Of a DNA stretch of 35,960 bases, positions 33,217 to 35,960 are shown one piece after another (within the stretch, counting starts at the first letter, position 1; each line of letters begins with the position of its first letter). A model generated the notes under the pieces. It ran no database searches, was not told where the DNA came from, and worked only from the letters and a program-made list of their open reading frames with translations. The DNA is from Methanobacteriota archaeon (lineage in GTDB: Archaea > Halobacteriota > Halobacteria > Halobacteriales > Halalkalicoccaceae). The translations under genes were made by a program, and so were the position numbers. The stretch lies in the NCBI GenBank assembly GCA_022561895.1, contig JADFQH010000003.1, positions 2,448-38,407 of the forward strand. Direction: 5' to 3'.

Positions 33217-33398
33217 GGCCGAAGGCCAAAGGGGCGTCGCCAGAACCGTCGGTTCTGGCTGCCAACCAGACGCCACGTGTCTGGGGACGTTGACGAGACG
33301 CTTCGCGTCTCGTTCGCACATCAGAAACGCGAAGCGTTTCTGAGGACGTTAACGAGAACGAAGTTCTCGTCCGCACACCAGAAATCAAAGATTTCTGG
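33217..33398 (+). repeat. Hairpin array 2: seven short palindromes with varying stems
   Basis: Hairpins at 33217-33227, 33240-33258, 33266-33284, 33293-33313, 33321-33343, 33352-33370 and 33378-33398. The last six alternate between CAGA-type and ACGAGA-type stems with conserved spacers GGACGTT and CGCACA. All but one have 3-nt loops (GAA, TTC, AAA or GTC), and stem substitutions are always matched on the other arm. The spacer-plus-stem GGACGTTGACGAGA is the same as the 3' end of tnpB at 28803, so the array is probably TnpB-element derived. Confidence 0.75.
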
Positions 33399-33476
33399 GG
33401 ACGGTGACGAATCGCGTACTGCACGGGGATCAGCCGACGACGATTGCCGGCTGGATATTTCACGGAAGCGATACTC

Positions 33477-33599
33477 CTACTCGGTATGTTCCTCAGTCCA
33501 TTCTTGGATCAACCTCCGTACAATCTCGGCTTTCGTTGCATCCACATCGATTACAGCCTTCGAGAACTCTCGGTGTAGATCTTCGTCTAAGTCAACGGC
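33477..33599 (-). pseudogene. Ribbon-helix-helix (CopG/antitoxin-like) remnant
   Basis: Minus-strand VDLDEDLHREFSKAVIDVDAT, then KAEIVRRLIQEWTEEHTE and TAG (33477-33479), is a ribbon-helix-helix DNA-binding domain as found in small antitoxins and plasmid regulators. The expected start methionine and first strand are replaced by sequence antisense to the TnpB remnant (NAVDLDE across 33588-33600). The gene is therefore cut at its 5' end, unless it starts inside that region at a non-ATG codon. No toxin gene is seen beside it. Confidence 0.55.
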
Positions 33600-33791
33600 G
33601 TTCGCAAATCCGAACGCGACACCTCGAAGACCTGCTCGGTCTGTGGGACGAAAGCCGACCGCCAGCGCGTTGAGCGTGGGTTGTACGTCTGTGACGACTG
33701 CGGATTGGTTGCGAACGCCGATGTTAACGGAGCCAAGAACATCCGAGAGAAAGCAAAAGTACTCCCGAATCTCGCCGCTGATGGCGGTTGA
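33591..33791 (+). pseudogene. C-terminal remnant of a second TnpB
   Basis: The frame VNGVRKSERDTSKTCSVCG, then YVCDDCGLVANADVNGAKNI and TGA at 33789-33791, contains the TnpB zinc ribbon and the last RuvC Asp (ADVNGAKN). It starts right after a TAA and the 13-bp repeat, so about 340 residues of the protein are missing. It differs from the intact TnpB at 28803-30032 (CSVCG and CDDCG against CSRMDCG and CQKCS), so it came from another element. Confidence 0.8.
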
Positions 33792-34013
33792 GATAGGGAC
33801 AACGGCTGGATGGCATCTCGGAAATCTTCGATTTCCGAGGACTCGTCAAAAATGCCGAAGGCATTTTTGAGACAGCCAGCGGTGCGCCTGTTCGATATAT
33901 CCACGGGTGGGTTTCACCCGAGAGAACAGACGACTCGCGAACCATAATATCCCAACGCTGGGGAAACCTCACCGTTTACGGCGAGGAGGCTGTCATAAGT
34001 CAATGACCCCCGG
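33792..34013 (+). ncRNA. Structured right end of the TnpB remnant, candidate omega RNA relic
   Basis: Downstream of the TnpB remnant stop are CTCGGAAATC-TTC-GATTTCCGAG (33817-33839), an 11-bp stem with GAA loop (33846-33870), CGGGTG/CACCCG (33904-33920), and a final CCTCACCG-TTTA-CGGCGAGG stem (33967-33986) followed by AGGCTGTCATAAGTCAA. The location and the terminal hairpin match where TnpB elements encode their guide RNA. The last bases adjoin the truncated Bat gene, so the element end lies near 34000. Confidence 0.5.
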
Positions 34014-34019
34014 ACATGA

Positions 34020-34511
34020 TCAGACCATCTCGTTCTGCCCGCGGATCTGCGTGATGCAGGGGGCAAATCCGTGCTCTTTGTAGCGTTCGTACAATCGCGC
34101 CAGTTGCTCGCGCTCGGGGACCGACACGCAAAGCGTCCACCGGCCATCGCTCGCGCTGGCGGCTTGCAGCGTCGCTTCCTCGCTACAAACTGCGTTGATC
34201 CGCTCTCGTGCCTGCTCGTCCCATTTGATCCGATACAGCCACTCGTCTTCGTTGTCGAGGACGAGCGAACACGCGGCAATATCCGGATCGTCGATGAGCA
34301 GGCTCCCCGCCTCGATCCGCTCCGTCCCGTGGACCCAGATCGACGGCCATGTGTGCTCGCCACCGTATGCAGTGGTTCTCGCGGGTTCGACCGTTACTAA
34401 CTCGAACCGGCTCAGCGTTCGATCGAGGACGAACTCCCGACTGGGAAGCTCGAACTCAAAGACGCTACCCGCCGTTGAATCCGCATACCGTGGATTCGTT
34501 CGCGATGACAT
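34020..34511 (-). pseudogene. Bat-type regulator N-terminal domain lacking its HTH
   Basis: From ATG 34511 (the ORF track shows 34523) the protein SVFEFELPSREFVLDRTLSRF...LVLDNEDEWLYRIKWDEQARERI...LCVSVPEREQLARLYERYKEHGFAPCITQI matches the sensor/BAT domain that precedes HTH-10 in haloarchaeal bacterio-opsin-activator-like regulators. The frame ends with RGQNEMV and TGA, only about 20 bp from the right end of the TnpB remnant, and no HTH-10 follows. The element most likely inserted in or deleted the 3' half. A DNA-binding role is lost; a residual sensor protein could still be made. Confidence 0.75.
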
Positions 34512-34551
34512 GGAGATGACCACTCACCGTTAGCTATCTCCTCGATCCACA

Positions 34552-34616
34552 ACCCCGCTCTCCCTAACATACGAAAGTCAAAATCCCGACGTGCCTAGAC
34601 TGTTAGGTTGCGGGGT
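34552..34616. repeat. Inverted repeat ACCCCGC...CCTAACA / TGTTAGG...GCGGGGT
   Basis: ACCCCGC (34552-34558) and CCTAACA (34563-34569) pair with TGTTAGG (34601-34607) and GCGGGGT (34610-34616) around a 31-bp centre. It lies just upstream of the truncated Bat gene and next to hairpin array 3. It could be a terminator-like stem or a small element. Confidence 0.4.
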
Positions 34617-34648
34617 GCTCCACGTCGCAAATCAGAGATTTACTCGCC

Positions 34649-34867
34649 CGACGAGGCTCACGCCTCGTCGAATCGCGCAAGGCAATACCTTGCTGACCCG
34701 ACGAATCTTACGATTCGTCGAACACACGGCTGGAGATCCGTTGGCTTGACGAAGCTCACGCTTCGTCGAACACCGGGGAGCAAAGCTCAGCTTGCACGAT
34801 GAGGCTTACGCCTCATCGAACAGCGCAAGACGATGCCTTGCTCGCCCGACGAAACTACGTTTCGTCG
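34649..34867 (-). repeat. Hairpin array 3: tandem 49-bp units repeating the 3' end of the HTH-10 gene
   Basis: Major hairpins at 34847-34867, 34797-34818, about 34747-34768, 34699-34720 and 34649-34670, with stop-to-stop spacings of 49, 50, 48 and 50 bp. Smaller GCAAG/CTTGC stems lie between (34825-34840, about 34780-34795, 34677-34693). In the gene direction each unit reads TTCGAYGARNCG followed by TAG, TAA, TGA, TAA or TGA, that is, FDE(T/A/S)-stop. The first of them is the real end of the HTH-10 gene. Stems differ in sequence yet remain self-complementary. Confidence 0.75.
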
Positions 34868-35960
34868 AACACCATCTCGAAGATCTTGCGCTGGCTCGCC
34901 CGCAGGTGCTGTATGAACGTCGGCTGAGAGATACCTAATGAAGCGGTGACCTCTTGGCCCGTACTCTCACGCGGGGACTCGAAAAAGCCACTCAGATACG
35001 CCGTCCTGAGGACCTCCTGTTGGCGCTCGGTGAGGCGCTCTTCGAAGGCCGTCCGTAGCTCGTGGCGGGTCGTTGCCGGTCGATCACGACTACGGCGCGC
35101 GAGCAGTTCCGTTTGGGGGTACTGCCCCTGGAGAGTTTCGATGAACTCGCGGGTTTCGGTGGTGGCGGGAAGATCGATAATGGCCCTCCCACTGTCGCCG
35201 TCGATACTGAGCGAGCGGATCGCACCGTCCCGCTCGATGAGCACCATCGGGAGCGACCGCCCGGAACAGACGGCCTTGAACGCCGAGTTCTCGCCGTGAT
35301 CCGCGAGACAGGTCAGTTCCTCGATGGCGATCGAGTGCGCTCCGTGCGTCAGGATCTCCTCGATCGACGCGCCGCGTGCGGTAAAGAAGATCTGTGCGGT
35401 CCCGTCCGATCCGGGAACGAGCCCCTCGAACTCGATCCGACAGCCCGTCTCCCCTGCGAGCCGGCAGAGAACGTCCTCGGGCGCTGAAATCCGGAGTTCG
35501 AGTTCGGCGACGCTGTCGGTCTGGAGCGTTCGTTTCGTCTCGACGGTGTCGATGGCGTGGGCGATCGTCTCGCCGAGTTCAGCGAGGACGGTGTAATCGC
35601 GCTCGTCGGACTGGGGACAGCTCGCATAGACGGTCAAAACGCCGTAAGGCGACTTCTCGTACACCAGCGGGATCGCAACACAGGAGCGAACGCCTTCCGC
35701 GAGCGTCTCCTCGCGCCACGGGGCGAACGTCGGATCGGTGAGGATGTCCTCCGTGACCTGTAGCTCGCCCGTTCGCAGTGCGGTGCCGATCGGCCCTGTA
35801 GAGCCCTCGTCGGTCGCGATTGAAAGGCCTTCGAGATACTCGCTGTCGACGCCGGCCCACTCCTGTGGCACGACTGTGTTGGACCGTGTGTCGTACTGGC
35901 CGATCCACGCAAACGCATAGAGATCCGAACCGGCGAGTCGCTCACAGACGGTCCGATTGA
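34855..35960 (-). CDS. GAF and HTH-10 (Bat-type) transcriptional regulator, 5' end outside the window
   Basis: The frame is open to the window edge; the ORF track start at 35871 is only an internal GTG. A GAF domain covers VCERLAGSDLYAFAWIGQYD...WAGVDSEYLEGLSI...GTALRTGELQVTEDI...GVRSCVAIPLVYEKSPYGVLTVYA. Next comes the BAT-type sensor region (ELELRISAPEDVLCRLAGETG...), then the C-terminal HTH-10 LTERQQEVLRTAYLSGFFESPRESTGQEVTASLGISQPTFIQHLR. Such proteins sense redox, light or small ligands and control nearby genes. The stop codon sits at the loop of the first hairpin of array 3. Confidence 0.92.
   Translation of the reverse strand, partial: NRTVCERLAGSDLYAFAWIGQYDTRSNTVVPQEWAGVDSEYLEGLSIATDEGSTGPIGTALRTGELQVTEDILTDPTFAPWREETLAEGVRSCVAIPLVYEKSPYGVLTVYASCPQSDERDYTVLAELGETIAHAIDTVETKRTLQTDSVAELELRISAPEDVLCRLAGETGCRIEFEGLVPGSDGTAQIFFTARGASIEEILTHGAHSIAIEELTCLADHGENSAFKAVCSGRSLPMVLIERDGAIRSLSIDGDSGRAIIDLPATTETREFIETLQGQYPQTELLARRSRDRPATTRHELRTAFEERLTERQQEVLRTAYLSGFFESPRESTGQEVTASLGISQPTFIQHLRASQRKIFEMVFDET

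Larger units (their letters stand above)
33187..33600. repeat. 13-bp direct repeats flanking array 2 and the RHH remnant
   Basis: TAAGTCAACGGCG occurs at 33187-33199 and again at 33588-33600, exactly 401 bp apart. The first copy precedes the hairpin array; the second marks the junction of the RHH remnant with the TnpB remnant. A related ATAAGTCAA occurs at the right end of the TnpB remnant (about 33995). They may mark element ends or recombination points. Confidence 0.45.

Noticed and set aside
33217-33398. CRISPR array
   Set aside because: Units are palindromes with changing stems and short fixed linkers; there are no identical direct repeats with unique 30-40 bp spacers and no cas genes.
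33191-33463. 90-residue minus-strand ORF and the plus ORF at 33277-33870 as genes
   Set aside because: They run through hairpin array 2 or overlap the TnpB remnant in the wrong frame.
33477-33599. Complete toxin-antitoxin pair
   Set aside because: Only the ribbon-helix-helix part is present, its start is lost, and no toxin gene is adjacent.

Overview
The window reads as an accessory or fast-evolving part of a haloarchaeal genome. The proteins are strongly acidic, and there are Tat signals and a Tat lipobox. Archaeal TATA boxes sit about 25-30 nt from start codons, some genes appear leaderless, and TetR, IclR and HTH-10 (Bat) regulators are present. The species cannot be named from sequence alone. 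No rRNA, tRNA, CRISPR array or origin was seen.

Layout. (1) 1-7264, carbohydrate/hydroxyacid catabolism: an unrecognised ORF without a clear start, a Tat-signal HpcH/HpaI-type aldolase, an amidase, and a divergent module of FGGY kinase versus 2-hydroxyacid dehydrogenase plus class II aldolase around a palindromic candidate operator. (2) 7262-10709, a small-repeat and debris zone: an 82-bp palindromic element, a composite biotin-carboxylase/membrane-protein pseudogene, a coiled-coil gene split by a MITE, and a TetR-MATE efflux operon ending in a second 82-bp element that itself holds a nested MITE. (3) 10847-18056: Tat lipoprotein, flavin LLM oxidoreductase, polytopic GT-C-like protein, thiolase remnant, gamma-glutamyltransferase, DUF2071 protein. 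(4) 18105-27181, an acyl-CoA catabolic island: an IclR regulator with palindromes, an acyl-CoA dehydrogenase-MaoC-CoA-transferase operon, and a converging set with MmgE/PrpD, zinc ribbon, enoyl-CoA hydratase, a small membrane protein and a two-component SSS transporter. The transporter would import an organic acid, the CoA-transferase activate it, and the dehydrogenase and hydratases process it. The combination resembles itaconate/branched-dicarboxylate catabolism, but the substrate is not proven. (5) 27500-35960: an unrecognised protein, a CBS protein, a TnpB element next to a 5'-truncated BASS transporter, a frameshifted FAD-linked oxidase, the third 82-bp element, a small zinc-finger gene, TnpB and RHH remnants, a Bat protein lacking its HTH, and the 3' part of a GAF/HTH-10 regulator.

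The most unusual material is non-coding. First, there is a palindromic family of exactly 82 bp, each copy fused to a gene's stop codon. One copy is interrupted by a 107-bp element with a TA duplication, and a related 79-bp element breaks another gene without changing its frame. Second, there are arrays of short hairpins, mostly with 3-4 nt loops, whose stems differ in sequence but stay self-complementary. They start at the stop codon of tnpB and of the HTH-10 gene. At the latter, the repeats re-encode the gene's last codons and stop.
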